Below, piece by piece: positions 9,495 to 19,505 of a stretch of 64,000 bases of DNA. Made by a program: the position numbers and the translations under genes. The DNA lies in assembly GCF_029167365.1 (NCBI RefSeq), contig NZ_JARFNM010000001.1, forward strand, positions 1,170,001 to 1,234,000. The letters run 5' to 3'. Source of the stretch: Amygdalobacter nucleatus (GTDB lineage Bacteria > Bacillota > Clostridia > Saccharofermentanales > Fastidiosipilaceae). The notes below the pieces were generated by a model. It saw nothing but the letters and a program-made list of their open reading frames with translations. It was not told where the DNA came from and did no database searches. Within the stretch, counting starts at the first letter, position 1, and every line of letters begins with the position of its first letter.

Positions 9495-10874
9495 TTATAA
9501 GTCAGTAGTTTTGGCTATTTTACGGCGACAATACCAAATATAGGCCAAAATCAGCAAAGTACTTGTGACGACCCAACTCCATGGATAAACACCGAATAAA
9601 GTTGCCAATGTATGATTAATATTCAAAGCTATGAAAACATAGATACATCTGAAAATACAGATACCAAAAATATAAATAGCCATCGGCACTACAGCATTGC
9701 CTAAACCGCGCAAGGTACCTGACAAAATTTCCATCAAGGCCATAAGAAAAAAGTAAGGTATATAAGCCATGAATAACTCACTACCAGCTTCTAAAATACT
9801 CTCATCAACGGTAAATATTGCCATCAAATTAAAGCGATAATAAGCAGCTAGTTGGCACAAAATGAATCCAGAAATCAAGCCGAAAGCAAGCAAGCTATGT
9901 ACACCACGCTTAATTCTTGAAAAACGTCTAGCTCCATAATTTTGGCCAACAAAGGTCGTGATACCGTTGCCTAACGCATTGAAATACAAGCAGAAAAAGC
10001 CATCAATTCTCGTCACAGCCGTTGAACCAGCTACCGCTGTTACACCAAAACCATTTAGCATAGTCTGAATGTAAACATTGGAATAATTAAGCACTGTTGC
10101 TTGCAAGGAGGCCGGCAAACCAATTTTGATAATTTTGATTAAAGACGGCAGATGAAGCTTTATTTTATTAATGTACAAGCGATGATCTGCTGTTACATGG
10201 GTAAGATAAAAAGTTAAAACTGAAGCTGAAACTATTTGGGCCAAAACTGTCGCTATCGCTGCTCCATCAATCCCCCAACTGAAAACAGCCACAAATAAAA
10301 GATCCAAACACAAATTGACAAATGAACAAAGTAACAAGAGTTGTAAAGGCCGACGGCTATCACCTAAAGCTTGCAAAATAGCAGCGCCGAAATTGTAAAT
10401 AATGCCAGGCACCAAGCCGATAAATGTATAGATCAAATATTTCCAAGCACCGTCAAAAATAGCTTCTGGTGTATCCTGCATGATTAAAAGCAAGCGACTA
10501 GATAAAATGCCTACTATCATCAAGATGAAACCTGCCATAATGGCTAAAGCATAGGCTGTATGGATCATCAAGCTTAAAGCACAGTAATTCCCCTCGCCTT
10601 TTAACTGGGCAATATTAACAGCTACACCACTTGCTAAGCCAAACAATAGTCCCAACAGCAATGTCACCAAATAGCCAGTTGCACCTACAGCTGCAAAAGC
10701 TTGCTTACCAGCAAAACGACCAATTATAACTAAATCGATGGTTGAATAAAGTTGCTGCAACAAATTAGTTAATAATAAAGGCGCCACAAACAAAGCCAAC
10801 TTTTGTAAAATTGGTCCCTCGGTTAAATCATTATTGCCATGCTGCCACAGCTTTTTGCCACGTAATTTAAGCAT
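9495..10874 (-). CDS. MATE family efflux transporter
   Basis: A cation-antiport exporter of the MATE family, probably for drugs or metabolites, in the cytoplasmic membrane. The 459 residues contain about twelve hydrophobic segments in two similar halves. The family motif region LFVAPLLLTNLLQQLYSTID lies near residues 28-47, with an equivalent stretch (KIGLPASLQA) opening the second half near residue 250. It stands between adhE and ppdK, in the same direction as both, with ppdK terminated upstream at 10964-10997, so it is probably transcribed alone. The substrate cannot be assigned. Confidence 0.9.
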   Translation of the reverse strand: MLKLRGKKLWQHGNNDLTEGPILQKLALFVAPLLLTNLLQQLYSTIDLVIIGRFAGKQAFAAVGATGYLVTLLLGLLFGLASGVAVNIAQLKGEGNYCALSLMIHTAYALAIMAGFILMIVGILSSRLLLIMQDTPEAIFDGAWKYLIYTFIGLVPGIIYNFGAAILQALGDSRRPLQLLLLCSFVNLCLDLLFVAVFSWGIDGAAIATVLAQIVSASVLTFYLTHVTADHRLYINKIKLHLPSLIKIIKIGLPASLQATVLNYSNVYIQTMLNGFGVTAVAGSTAVTRIDGFFCLYFNALGNGITTFVGQNYGARRFSRIKRGVHSLLAFGLISGFILCQLAAYYRFNLMAIFTVDESILEAGSELFMAYIPYFFLMALMEILSGTLRGLGNAVVPMAIYIFGICIFRCIYVFIALNINHTLATLFGVYPWSWVVTSTLLILAYIWYCRRKIAKTTDL

Positions 10875-10963
10875 CAGTTCATTGTAAACTATCTAGCCAT
10901 AAATTCGCAAGATTTAATAGCATAGTTTGCGCTAATTATATCCTTAGATTTCTCTCTGTAGGC

Positions 10964-10997
10964 AAAAAAACAGGCATACACGAAACGTGCATACCTG
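10964..10997 (-). terminator. Rho-independent terminator of ppdK
   Basis: A 12-bp stem CAGGCATACACG/CGTGCATACCTG with a three-base loop, followed on the minus strand by seven T, 38 bases after the ppdK stop. Confidence 0.9.
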
Positions 10998-11034
10998 CTT
11001 CTTTTAAGTATTAGTAAATAATATCTTCCGACAA

Positions 11035-13656
11035 TTACTTACGTTGGCTAATTGTAGCTTGAGCAGCAGCCAAACGTGCGATTGGCACACGATATGGTGA
11101 GCAAGATACATAGTTAAAGCCAAGGGTATTAACGAAGCTAATTGAAGCTGGATCACCACCATGCTCGCCGCAAACACCGAGCTTGATGTTCTTCTTGACG
11201 CCACGAGACTTCTCCGTAGCAATCTTCATCAATTGACCAACGCCCTTAACATCCAAGTGAGCTGTAGGATCAGATTCAAAGATACCTTCATTGTAGTAGC
11301 AATCCAAAATCTTACCAGCATCATCACGGCTCAAACCAAATGTCATCTGTGTCAAGTCGTTAGTACCAAAGCTGAAGAAGTCAGCTTCTGTAGCAATCTC
11401 ATCAGCTGTCAATGCAGCACGTGGGATCTCAATCATAGTACCAACCTTGTATTCCAACTTACGGCCAGACTCTTTGATCAACTTATCAGCTGTCTTAACG
11501 ATAACCTTCTTAACAAATTGCAATTCCTTAATATCGCAAACGAGAGGAATCATAATCTCAGCTACCATTGGATGCTCATCTGTAGATACCTTCAAAGCAG
11601 CATTGATAATAGCTGTTGTTTGCATCTCAGCAATTTCAGGATATGTAACAGCCAAGCGGCAACCACGGTGACCTAACATTGGGTTCAATTCATGTAAATC
11701 ATGAATTGTTGTCTTCAAATCATCAACAGAAATATTGAGAGCATTTGCTAACTCAACAATATCTTCCTCAACTTGTGGCAAGAATTCATGCAGAGGTGGG
11801 TCGAGCAAACGAACTGTAACAGGCAAGCCCTTCATTGTTTCGAAGATAGCTTCAAAGTCGCCTTGTTGAATTGGCAAGATTTCAGCCAATGCCTTACGAC
11901 GCTCTTCAACAGTCTTAGCAACGATCATCTTACGGAAAGCAAAGATACGATCTTCAGCAAAGAACATATGCTCTGTACGAACGAGGCCGATACCTTCAGC
12001 ACCCAAATCTCTAGCAACCTTAGCATCCTTAGGTGTATCAGCGTTTGTGCGAATACCTAATTCACGGATCTCATCAGCCCATTGCATAATTGTTGCAAAG
12101 TTACCTGTCAAGGAAGCTGGTTTAGTTGCGATAGGGCCATCATAAACACAACCTGTAGCACCATCCAAGGAAATCCAATCGCCCTTATGGAATACTTTGT
12201 TACCAATTGTCATTGTTTCAGCTTCTTCATTGATTGAAACTTCAGCACAACCAGAAACGCAGCACTTACCCATACCACGAGCAACAACAGCAGCGTGTGA
12301 TGTCATACCACCACGAACTGTCAAAATACCTTCAGAAACGTTCATACCAACGATATCTTCAGGAGATGTCTCTGTACGAACCAAAACAACCTTAGCACCA
12401 GATTGCTTAACTTCGAATGCCTCTTCAGCGGAGAATACGATACCACCTGAAGCTGCACCTGGAGATGCTGGCAAGCCTTTAGCAATTGGCTTAGCTGCCT
12501 TCAAAGCTTCTTGGTCAAAGTTAGGGTGTAACAATGTATCCAAGGAAGATGGATCAATTTGCATCAAAGCTCTCTCCTTAGTTACCAAGCCTTCTTTAAC
12601 CATATCGTTAGCAACTTGCAAAGCAGCGAAAGCTGTACGCTTACCGTTACGAGTCTGCAACATGAACAACTTACCGCGTTCAATTGTGAACTCCATATCT
12701 TGCATATCGCCATAGTGCTTCTCTAATGTCTTAGCAATTTCTTCGAACTGAGCGTAAACCTCTGGCATTTGCTCTTTCATGTGTGTGATAGGGAATGGTG
12801 TACGAATACCTGCAACAACGTCTTCACCTTGTGCATTCATCAAGTACTCACCAAAGATACCTGCTTCACCAGTAGCTGGGTTACGAGTAAAGGCAACACC
12901 AGTACCTGATGTCTCGCCCATGTTACCATAAACCATCTCTTGGACGTTAACAGCTGTACCCCAACTGCTTGGAATATCGTGCATATGACGATAGTAAATA
13001 GCACGCTCATTGTTCCAAGACTCGAAAACAGCCTTAACAGCTGTCAACAATTGTTCCTTAGGATCTTGTGGGAAAGGCTTACCTAATTGTTGCTCGTAAA
13101 CAACCTTCATCTTCTGAGCAACTTCCTTCAAGTCTTCAGCATTTAATTCCAAATCGCCCTTTACGCCACGAGCAGCCTTAACTTCATCCATAGCTGCATC
13201 AAAATGAGACTTGTCAATGTGCATAGCAACATCACCGAACATTGAAATGAAACGGCGATATGAGTCCCAAGCAAAACGAGGATTATCTGTCAATTTAGCA
13301 ACTGCTTCAACTACCTCATCAGTCAAGCCTAAGTTCAAGATTGTATCCATCATACCAGGCATTGAACTACGAGCACCAGAACGAACAGAAACTAAGAGTG
13401 GATTTGTAACATCGCCCAACTTCTTACCTGTAATTTCTTCCATTGTTCTCAGAGTTTTGAAAATTTCAGTCTCAATCTCTGGAGCGATTGTCTCGCTATC
13501 ATCATAGTAGCGGGTACATGCTTCTGTTGTGATTGTAAAGCCGCGTGGAACTGGCAAACCCAAACGAGTCATTTCTGCCAAACCAGCACCTTTACCACCG
13601 AGCAAATTACGCATTGAAGCGTCGCCCTCTTTGAAGAGGTAAACATACTTTGTCAT
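11035..13656 (-). CDS. ppdK: Pyruvate, phosphate dikinase
   Basis: Interconverts PEP, AMP and PPi with pyruvate, ATP and Pi. In anaerobes it can replace or oppose pyruvate kinase and recover energy from pyrophosphate. The 873 residues cover the full enzyme: ATP-grasp domain with the loop NLLGGKGAGLAEM near the N-terminus, the phospho-histidine domain with GGMTSHAAVVARGMGK near residue 453, and the PEP-binding TIM barrel with FGTNDLTQMTFG and GVCGEHGGDP near the end. GGAGG lies 8 bases before the ATG at 13656; a TTG one codon upstream is unlikely. A TATAAT is visible about 45 bases before the start. It has its own terminator, so it is a single-gene unit. Confidence 0.97.
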   Translation of the reverse strand: MTKYVYLFKEGDASMRNLLGGKGAGLAEMTRLGLPVPRGFTITTEACTRYYDDSETIAPEIETEIFKTLRTMEEITGKKLGDVTNPLLVSVRSGARSSMPGMMDTILNLGLTDEVVEAVAKLTDNPRFAWDSYRRFISMFGDVAMHIDKSHFDAAMDEVKAARGVKGDLELNAEDLKEVAQKMKVVYEQQLGKPFPQDPKEQLLTAVKAVFESWNNERAIYYRHMHDIPSSWGTAVNVQEMVYGNMGETSGTGVAFTRNPATGEAGIFGEYLMNAQGEDVVAGIRTPFPITHMKEQMPEVYAQFEEIAKTLEKHYGDMQDMEFTIERGKLFMLQTRNGKRTAFAALQVANDMVKEGLVTKERALMQIDPSSLDTLLHPNFDQEALKAAKPIAKGLPASPGAASGGIVFSAEEAFEVKQSGAKVVLVRTETSPEDIVGMNVSEGILTVRGGMTSHAAVVARGMGKCCVSGCAEVSINEEAETMTIGNKVFHKGDWISLDGATGCVYDGPIATKPASLTGNFATIMQWADEIRELGIRTNADTPKDAKVARDLGAEGIGLVRTEHMFFAEDRIFAFRKMIVAKTVEERRKALAEILPIQQGDFEAIFETMKGLPVTVRLLDPPLHEFLPQVEEDIVELANALNISVDDLKTTIHDLHELNPMLGHRGCRLAVTYPEIAEMQTTAIINAALKVSTDEHPMVAEIMIPLVCDIKELQFVKKVIVKTADKLIKESGRKLEYKVGTMIEIPRAALTADEIATEADFFSFGTNDLTQMTFGLSRDDAGKILDCYYNEGIFESDPTAHLDVKGVGQLMKIATEKSRGVKKNIKLGVCGEHGGDPASISFVNTLGFNYVSCSPYRVPIARLAAAQATISQRK

Positions 13657-13836
13657 CAATATTCCTCCATGTTTAACCTTTACGGTTATATTACATTATA
13701 ATTTCAACAGCTATAAGATTAACACAAAATCCGTCAGCAATAAATAGCTTGGCTTAGTAGAGCTTGTTAATGCTGTCAAATTTTACAGATTCTTCAAGCC
13801 TTATTACCAATCTTTATACGGTCTGACTAGGCAAAA

Positions 13837-15003
13837 TTATTTGCTTTCTGCTTTGGTCAAACGATTCATATAAGCTTGTGCCATTCCCTGTGCTTCTACT
13901 GCTTCTACCAAAATCAAATCGACATTCTCTAAATCAGCTTGGCGCAAAGCTTTGAATAGACCATTTGCAGCTTGGAACGCCATTTTATGCAAATTATCAA
14001 GTTCGCTTTCAGTTTCAGCTAATTTAGGCAAAAGCTCAGCATGACAAGCATAATCTTCGAAGAAAATCGGTTCTACTACCTTTTTCTTCAAATCTTCTGG
14101 CCAACTGTTATATAACTCGTGACTTACAAAAGTGGTTATCTTGGCCGACTTATTTTCGTTTAAACAAGCTTCGACAAACGATTCGGCTGCTTCTGTCATT
14201 TCTTGCTGATCACCATGCAAAATTTTGACTTTGGCCTCAGGCGCATAGTGGCGATATTTCATGCCAGGAGCTTTAGGTGCGTCTCCTGCTTTTAAATTTG
14301 GCAAATAGTAGTCATGTTGTTCTAGAACAAGCTTACCAAAACCACCTGCTACAAGTGCCGCATTTAGTTGCTCAGCGCTAATAGCACCGGGACGCAAAAT
14401 ATGAAATGTTTCCTGGCTCAAATCAAGAATCGTCGATTCAACGCCAAAAGCACTGTCGCCACCATCAATTATGCAAGGCACTTTGTTCCAAAAGTCATGT
14501 ACAACTGCTTGACTATTTGTCGGGCTTGGACGGCCTGAAATATTGGCAGATGGAGCAGCGATACCTTCGCCACAGTAGCTGATCAAACGTCTTGCAATCG
14601 GGTTAGATGGCATTCTAATACCAACTGTATCAAGATGAGCCGTAATTGCGTTATTTACCAATTTGCTACGCCGCATAATAAAAGTAATTGGGCCTGGCAT
14701 AAAATGTTCAATTAAAAACAATTCAACTTCATTTAATGGTTGTACATAACGTTTCAGCATAGCGAGGCTATCAACGTGCAAAATGAGGGGATTGTCTTGT
14801 GGACGCCCCTTAACTAAGAAAATATTTTTGATTGCCTGCCATTTGTTAACTAGCGCACCAATTCCATAAACTGTCTCGGTTGGAAAGACCACGAGCTGGC
14901 CTGCTTTTAAGAAATTCGCAGCTTGTAACAATTCAGCGTCATCCAAAGAATAAACGCCATCATCATTCCTTTTGGCTGTAAACAATTTTGTTGTCATCAG
15001 CAT
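13837..15003 (-). CDS. tsaC: L-threonylcarbamoyladenylate synthase (Sua5/TsaC type)
   Basis: Makes threonylcarbamoyl-AMP from threonine, bicarbonate and ATP, the first step of the t6A37 modification of ANN-decoding tRNAs. The YrdC domain occupies residues 20-220 and shows FPTETVYGIGALV, KGRPQDNPLILH and SANISGRPSPT. It is followed by a linker with PGMKYRHYAP and a C-terminal Sua5 domain, giving 388 residues, so this is the long Sua5 form rather than short TsaC. It ends the rho-rpmE-prmC-prfA-tsaC block. The ATG at 15003 has AGAAG about 10 bases upstream; Met3 is an alternative. Confidence 0.93.
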   Translation of the reverse strand: MLMTTKLFTAKRNDDGVYSLDDAELLQAANFLKAGQLVVFPTETVYGIGALVNKWQAIKNIFLVKGRPQDNPLILHVDSLAMLKRYVQPLNEVELFLIEHFMPGPITFIMRRSKLVNNAITAHLDTVGIRMPSNPIARRLISYCGEGIAAPSANISGRPSPTNSQAVVHDFWNKVPCIIDGGDSAFGVESTILDLSQETFHILRPGAISAEQLNAALVAGGFGKLVLEQHDYYLPNLKAGDAPKAPGMKYRHYAPEAKVKILHGDQQEMTEAAESFVEACLNENKSAKITTFVSHELYNSWPEDLKKKVVEPIFFEDYACHAELLPKLAETESELDNLHKMAFQAANGLFKALRQADLENVDLILVEAVEAQGMAQAYMNRLTKAESK

Positions 15004-15041
15004 TCAAATCACTTCTCTCTATTTTCCAATGCTCTTTACAA

Positions 15042-16124
15042 TCAGTTAGCTTGTTTAGCAATATTATTGCGTTCGGCTGCCTGTAATTGTTCAATAATTA
15101 AATCTAAGTCGCCATCCAAAACTTGCTGCAACTGATACAAAGTTAAACCGATTCTATGATCAGTTACACGGCCTTGTGGGTAATTGTATGTTCTTATGCG
15201 CTCACTTCGGTCACCTGTACCAATTTGTGAACGCCTCTCTTCTGACAATTCTGCCTGATGCTGTTCATTGTATAACTGTTCCAACCTCGACATCAAAACC
15301 AACATTGCTTTTTCGCGGTTTTTTATTTGTGAACGCTCATCTTGACAAGTTACAACCAAGCCTGTCGGGAAGTGCGTAATACGAACAGCAGAGTCAGTCA
15401 TATTAACATGTTGGCCACCTGCACCAGAAGCTCTATACGTATCGATACGAATATCTTTCGGATTAATTTCTACCTTAGATGTCTGAGTCGCTTCCGGGAT
15501 AACTGCAACTGTAGCTGTAGAAGTATGAATACGTCCGCCTGACTCAGTAGCTGGCACACGTTGTACGCGATGTACACCCATCTCGTACTTCAATCTGGAC
15601 CAAGCACCCTTACCTTCAACTTGGAACACAATCTCTTTGATCCCGCCAATTTCTGTTTCGTTCAGTTCAATGGTTTTGCATTTAAAGCCATGCTCACTCG
15701 TATATAATTGATACATACGATAAAGCTCATAAGCAAACAAAGCAGCCTCTTCGCCACCAGCCCCAGAGCGAATCTCCATAAAGAGACTAAGCTCATCACG
15801 CGGGTCTTTGGGTAACAAGGCAACTTGTAATTCCTCATCTACCTTGGCTAACTCTGTTTCCAAATCATGCTGTTCACTCTTCAGCATCTCAACTAATTCT
15901 GCATCTTCTGTTTCGTTGAGTAGCTCATGATTCTGCTTGATTTCTGCCTCGATCTTTTGGTATTTCTGAAATTGACTGACAATTGGTTCTATATCACCCA
16001 ACTCCTTAGATAAGGCTGTAAAACGTGGTAAATCGCTAACAATTTCAGGCTGAGAAAGTGCCTGTTCAAGTTCTTCCATACGCATACTCATGCGTTGTAA
16101 TTTCAACAGATTAACTTCTAACAT
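15042..16124 (-). CDS. prfA: Peptide chain release factor 1
   Basis: Recognises UAA and UAG in the ribosomal A site and triggers peptidyl-tRNA hydrolysis. It has 360 residues, the normal size. The catalytic GGQ motif lies in the conserved segment SGAGGQHVNMTDSAVR near residue 235. Codon-recognition domain 2 and the N-terminal helical hairpin are complete. prmC, which methylates the GGQ glutamine, lies immediately upstream, so enzyme and substrate are co-expressed. Confidence 0.96.
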   Translation of the reverse strand: MLEVNLLKLQRMSMRMEELEQALSQPEIVSDLPRFTALSKELGDIEPIVSQFQKYQKIEAEIKQNHELLNETEDAELVEMLKSEQHDLETELAKVDEELQVALLPKDPRDELSLFMEIRSGAGGEEAALFAYELYRMYQLYTSEHGFKCKTIELNETEIGGIKEIVFQVEGKGAWSRLKYEMGVHRVQRVPATESGGRIHTSTATVAVIPEATQTSKVEINPKDIRIDTYRASGAGGQHVNMTDSAVRITHFPTGLVVTCQDERSQIKNREKAMLVLMSRLEQLYNEQHQAELSEERRSQIGTGDRSERIRTYNYPQGRVTDHRIGLTLYQLQQVLDGDLDLIIEQLQAAERNNIAKQAN

Positions 16125-16214
16125 AAATTCTACCTTTTACAATTTACTAACTTTTCTAAGTTCTCTATATCCTCGCGGCCTTATTATAACAAATAGTAAT
16201 TAATTTTCTCATAT

Positions 16215-17141
16215 TTATGGACAATACTGTATAACCAGCACGCGATCTTTACCGTGATAGTCTTGGCGCCATTTTTTGATTTTAAACAGCGAATAAGCAG
16301 GTTCTGATAATAAATTAGCTAGACTTGCTTTCTGCATATAGCCGTGCTCAAACAAAATATAAGCACCAGCACGCAAATATTTTTCCGTCCTTACTTTATC
16401 CAATATACGCCGATAAACTGCTAAACCCTCTTCTTCGGCCAATAAAGCATTTTTAGGTTCAAAATTTTTCACAGACTGATCTAAATCATCCCATTCAGCT
16501 GGCGCAATATAAGGTGGATTGCTGTACAAAAGATCAATTGGCAAAAGCCCTGCTTGTTTAGCTGTATCTAAATCAGGTAAAAGATCAACTTGCCATAATT
16601 TAGCTGGTACATGTTTAGCTAGCAAATTTTCTTCACTCAATTTGATCGCCAATGGATTTATATCGCTCGCAAACAAACGTAATTGCTTATCCTTAACTGT
16701 AAAATGGCTATAAATTCCCGCTAATAAGGCAGCACTTCCAACGCCTATTTCGCAAACATTGAGCGTATTTTGCGGCACATTGGTCGCTAGATCAGTTAGA
16801 ACACGCAAGCATTCTTCTACAAGCACTTCACTATCAGGTCTAGGGATCAATACACCTTCTTTGCATTTGTAAGTCTCATCAAAGAAATCAGTTTCACCCA
16901 ATACATATGCAAAAGGCCAGTTATCCAACAATTTGGCTATATCTGCCTCGTAATTTGTCACAATTTGCGAAGATAAGGCAATTTCACCAGGCCTAGCTAG
17001 GTGAACTTTCTGTTCACTACAGGCTAAATATTTATGTGCCAGCAGCTTAATCAATTGCCCCCGTGTCAAATCAGGTCTATCTTTTGCCAAACGTTCCTTA
17101 GCCTGTATGATCAAATCCAGGTGATTAACTGTTACGGTCAC
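16215..17141 (-). CDS. prmC: Release factor glutamine N5-methyltransferase
   Basis: Methylates the GGQ glutamine of RF1 and RF2 using S-adenosylmethionine. The class I methyltransferase domain has the PRPDSEVLVE box, a degenerate SAM loop (EIGVGSAAL) and the catalytic NPPY motif in LYSNPPYIAP near residue 193. Length 308 is slightly longer than usual. The start codon is GTG at 17141 with GGAGAG 6 bases upstream. The neighbouring prfA is its substrate gene. Confidence 0.94.
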   Translation of the reverse strand: MTVTVNHLDLIIQAKERLAKDRPDLTRGQLIKLLAHKYLACSEQKVHLARPGEIALSSQIVTNYEADIAKLLDNWPFAYVLGETDFFDETYKCKEGVLIPRPDSEVLVEECLRVLTDLATNVPQNTLNVCEIGVGSAALLAGIYSHFTVKDKQLRLFASDINPLAIKLSEENLLAKHVPAKLWQVDLLPDLDTAKQAGLLPIDLLYSNPPYIAPAEWDDLDQSVKNFEPKNALLAEEEGLAVYRRILDKVRTEKYLRAGAYILFEHGYMQKASLANLLSEPAYSLFKIKKWRQDYHGKDRVLVIQYCP

Positions 17142-17204
17142 AAAATACTCTCCTTATGCCTAACCGATGGGGTAAAGAAAAAGGAGGTCGTAGCCTCCCT
17201 TATC

Positions 17205-17405
17205 TTACTTACGTGATTCACGACGTTTGAACTTATCAACACGTCCGCCTGTATCGATGAGCTTCTGACGGCCTGTGAAGAATGGATGGCACTTACTGCA
17301 AATATCAGCTGAAATGCTGTCCACTGTTGACTCAGTTTCCCAAGTCTCGCCGCAAGCACAACGAACTACGCACTTATCGTACTTCGGATGGATTCCTTGC
17401 TTCAT
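17205..17405 (-). CDS. rpmE: 50S ribosomal protein L31, zinc-binding type
   Basis: A small protein of the large ribosomal subunit. The 66 residues start MKQGIHP and carry four cysteines in the CxC ... CxxC pattern (CACG and CSKCH), so this is the zinc-containing C+ paralogue. Such copies are typically replaced by a cysteine-free paralogue under zinc starvation; none is present here. The ATG at 17405 is chosen because GAGGTG lies 6 bases upstream; a GTG within that box would add three residues. It sits between rho and prmC as in many Firmicutes. Confidence 0.95.
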   Translation of the reverse strand: MKQGIHPKYDKCVVRCACGETWETESTVDSISADICSKCHPFFTGRQKLIDTGGRVDKFKRRESRK

Positions 17406-17507
17406 ATCTTTCACCTCACAAAAATATAGCGTGTAGCAGCTAGCTGTACATATGCTATACCAGTAATAACTTGATTAGTTTAGCGCTAAATACCTAGCTC
17501 TGTCAAA

Positions 17508-19340
17508 TTAATTTTGATAGTTATTAGCCTTATTATTAGCATTTTTCTTAATCAACGAATCAATCACATCTTTGTCATTCAGTGACATACTGATGCATTC
17601 AACAAAATGAGCATTATTTTTAGTTTTTTGCATGAAATTAATGATTAATTCCGTGACTGAAGCTGTGTCCAAACGGCCCATCGCCTTACGAATTGACCAG
17701 ACTGCATCAAGTTCACGCTCATTCAACAATAATTCCTCACGGCGAGTACCTGAACGGTTAATATCGATAGCTGGGAAGATACGTTTCTCAGACAACTTGC
17801 GATCCAAGTAAACTTCCATGTTACCTGTACCTTTAAATTCCTCAAAGATAACTTCGTCCATGCGCGAACCAGTTTCCACCAAAGCTGTTGCTACAATTGT
17901 CAAGCTACCACCATTTTCAATTTTACGAGCTGCACCGAAGAAACGCTTCGGACCATGCAATGAACCTGGATCCAAGCCACCAGACAAAGTGCGACCAGTT
18001 GGGTTAATTGTTAGGTTGTAAGCACGTGCCAAACGAGTAATAGAATCCAACAAAATAACAACATCTTCGCCAAGCTCAACCAAACGTTTAGCTCGTTCTA
18101 AGACTAATTCAGTAATACGCACGTGATTCTCAGCTGTCTGATCGAAAGTAGAATAAACAACCTCGCCTCTGATGCGTCTTTGCATATCTGTAACTTCTTC
18201 TGGGCGTTCATCAATCAACAAGACAATTAAATGTGCTTCTGGATTGTTACGACTGATTGCATCAGCTATTTTTTGGAGCAAAATTGTTTTACCAGCTTTA
18301 GGTGGAGAAACAATCATGCCACGCTGTCCCTTACCAATTGGGCAAACTAGATCAATAATACGTGTACTCAATTCCGTACTTGTAGTCTCTAAGGTATAAC
18401 GTTCTTGTGTATAAATTGGAACTAGGCGAGCAAATTGTGGACGCTTGAACAATTTCTCTGGTGCAAACCCATTAACATCTTTGATAAAGTTAATAGCTTG
18501 AAAGCGTTCATCACCACGTTTCTTGCGCAAAAATCCATGCACTTCATCGCCTTCACGCAAATTAAATCGTCTAATCAACTGAGGGGATACAAAATAATCA
18601 TTTGCACTTAAATTATAATTTTCAGTCCGTAAGAAGCCGTAGCCATCTGGTGTAATATTAAGGATACCACCGACAAGTTCTCTTTTTTCAAGCTCTTTCT
18701 CATTTTCTTGCTCAAGTTCAACTGCTTCGGCTGTATTGCTCTCAGCTGTTTCTGCTTGTGTATTGACTTTATCTTCGGCTGGAATTTTTTTATCTTCAGT
18801 TTCTACTTCTGCCTGTTTTGGTTTGTGAAGTTTGACACTTAATCTCTGTTTACTGAAAATCTTTTTTTGCCTATTAGCTGATTTGCTCTTTGTTACAGGC
18901 CTTGAATCTGTTTTATCATCACTTAAAGTAGTGGATGCAGGCTCATCTTTTAATTCAGTTTTAGCTGTTTCTACACTGTTTTCAGTGCTTGGTGCTTGCG
19001 GGCTTTCCAAATCATTTTCTTTACTTAGCTTTGTGACTTTTTTTTCGTTCTTGGCTTGCTCTTTGACTTGCAAATTAGCTACCGCTTCCTCACTCATAAC
19101 TTGTTGAGCGGCCAATTCTTTTTTACGTGGTTTTTTGCTAAATGTATCAGGCGTAAATTCGAAATTTTGATTTGCTTCGACAATTGTTTTATAACCGTGT
19201 TTACGATCATCTTCAATCAATAAATCCATCAAAAATTGACGTTTTTTTTGCATTGCTTTACTAATTTGCATCAATTTACGCTGCACAATTAACTTGACAA
19301 GCGTTTCTTTACTAAGTTCACTATAAAAAATTGGAACCAT
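17508..19340 (-). CDS. rho: Transcription termination factor Rho with long disordered insert
   Basis: A hexameric RNA-dependent ATPase that ends transcription. The C-terminal two-thirds are canonical: cold-shock-like RNA-binding domain from about residue 223 (GYGFLR), Walker A PPKAGKT near 350, Walker [17 protein letters not shown] near 425, and the R-loop region. Between the short N-terminal helical domain and the RNA-binding domain, residues of about 70-222 are rich in Lys, Glu, Ser, Thr and Gln and look disordered. Similar inserts in some Clostridia and Bacteroidetes Rho proteins have been linked to altered activity or phase separation. The start at 19340 (610 residues) follows GGAGG; an upstream Met at 19361 lacks a ribosome binding site. 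The 5' leader contains an ACAAGC/GCTTGT hairpin that could serve autoregulation. Confidence 0.95.
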   Translation of the reverse strand: MVPIFYSELSKETLVKLIVQRKLMQISKAMQKKRQFLMDLLIEDDRKHGYKTIVEANQNFEFTPDTFSKKPRKKELAAQQVMSEEAVANLQVKEQAKNEKKVTKLSKENDLESPQAPSTENSVETAKTELKDEPASTTLSDDKTDSRPVTKSKSANRQKKIFSKQRLSVKLHKPKQAEVETEDKKIPAEDKVNTQAETAESNTAEAVELEQENEKELEKRELVGGILNITPDGYGFLRTENYNLSANDYFVSPQLIRRFNLREGDEVHGFLRKKRGDERFQAINFIKDVNGFAPEKLFKRPQFARLVPIYTQERYTLETTSTELSTRIIDLVCPIGKGQRGMIVSPPKAGKTILLQKIADAISRNNPEAHLIVLLIDERPEEVTDMQRRIRGEVVYSTFDQTAENHVRITELVLERAKRLVELGEDVVILLDSITRLARAYNLTINPTGRTLSGGLDPGSLHGPKRFFGAARKIENGGSLTIVATALVETGSRMDEVIFEEFKGTGNMEVYLDRKLSEKRIFPAIDINRSGTRREELLLNERELDAVWSIRKAMGRLDTASVTELIINFMQKTKNNAHFVECISMSLNDKDVIDSLIKKNANNKANNYQN

Positions 19341-19505
19341 GAATCCTCCACAATCGAACATATAAATAAATGGGATTACTTAGATAAACTAAGCTGAATT
19401 TACAAGCCTGATGAGCAGCGGCAAAAAGCTTGTATCCTCTGTTGCTGGACTTGTGAACTTATTTATTTTAACATATCTTATATTAAAGAAACAAGGTGAT
19501 TTGTA

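Noticed and set aside
12197-12715. 172-codon plus-strand frame inside ppdK (also 11161-11676 and 11773-12060)
   Set aside because: Antisense shadows of a highly conserved enzyme, with biased composition and no initiation signals.
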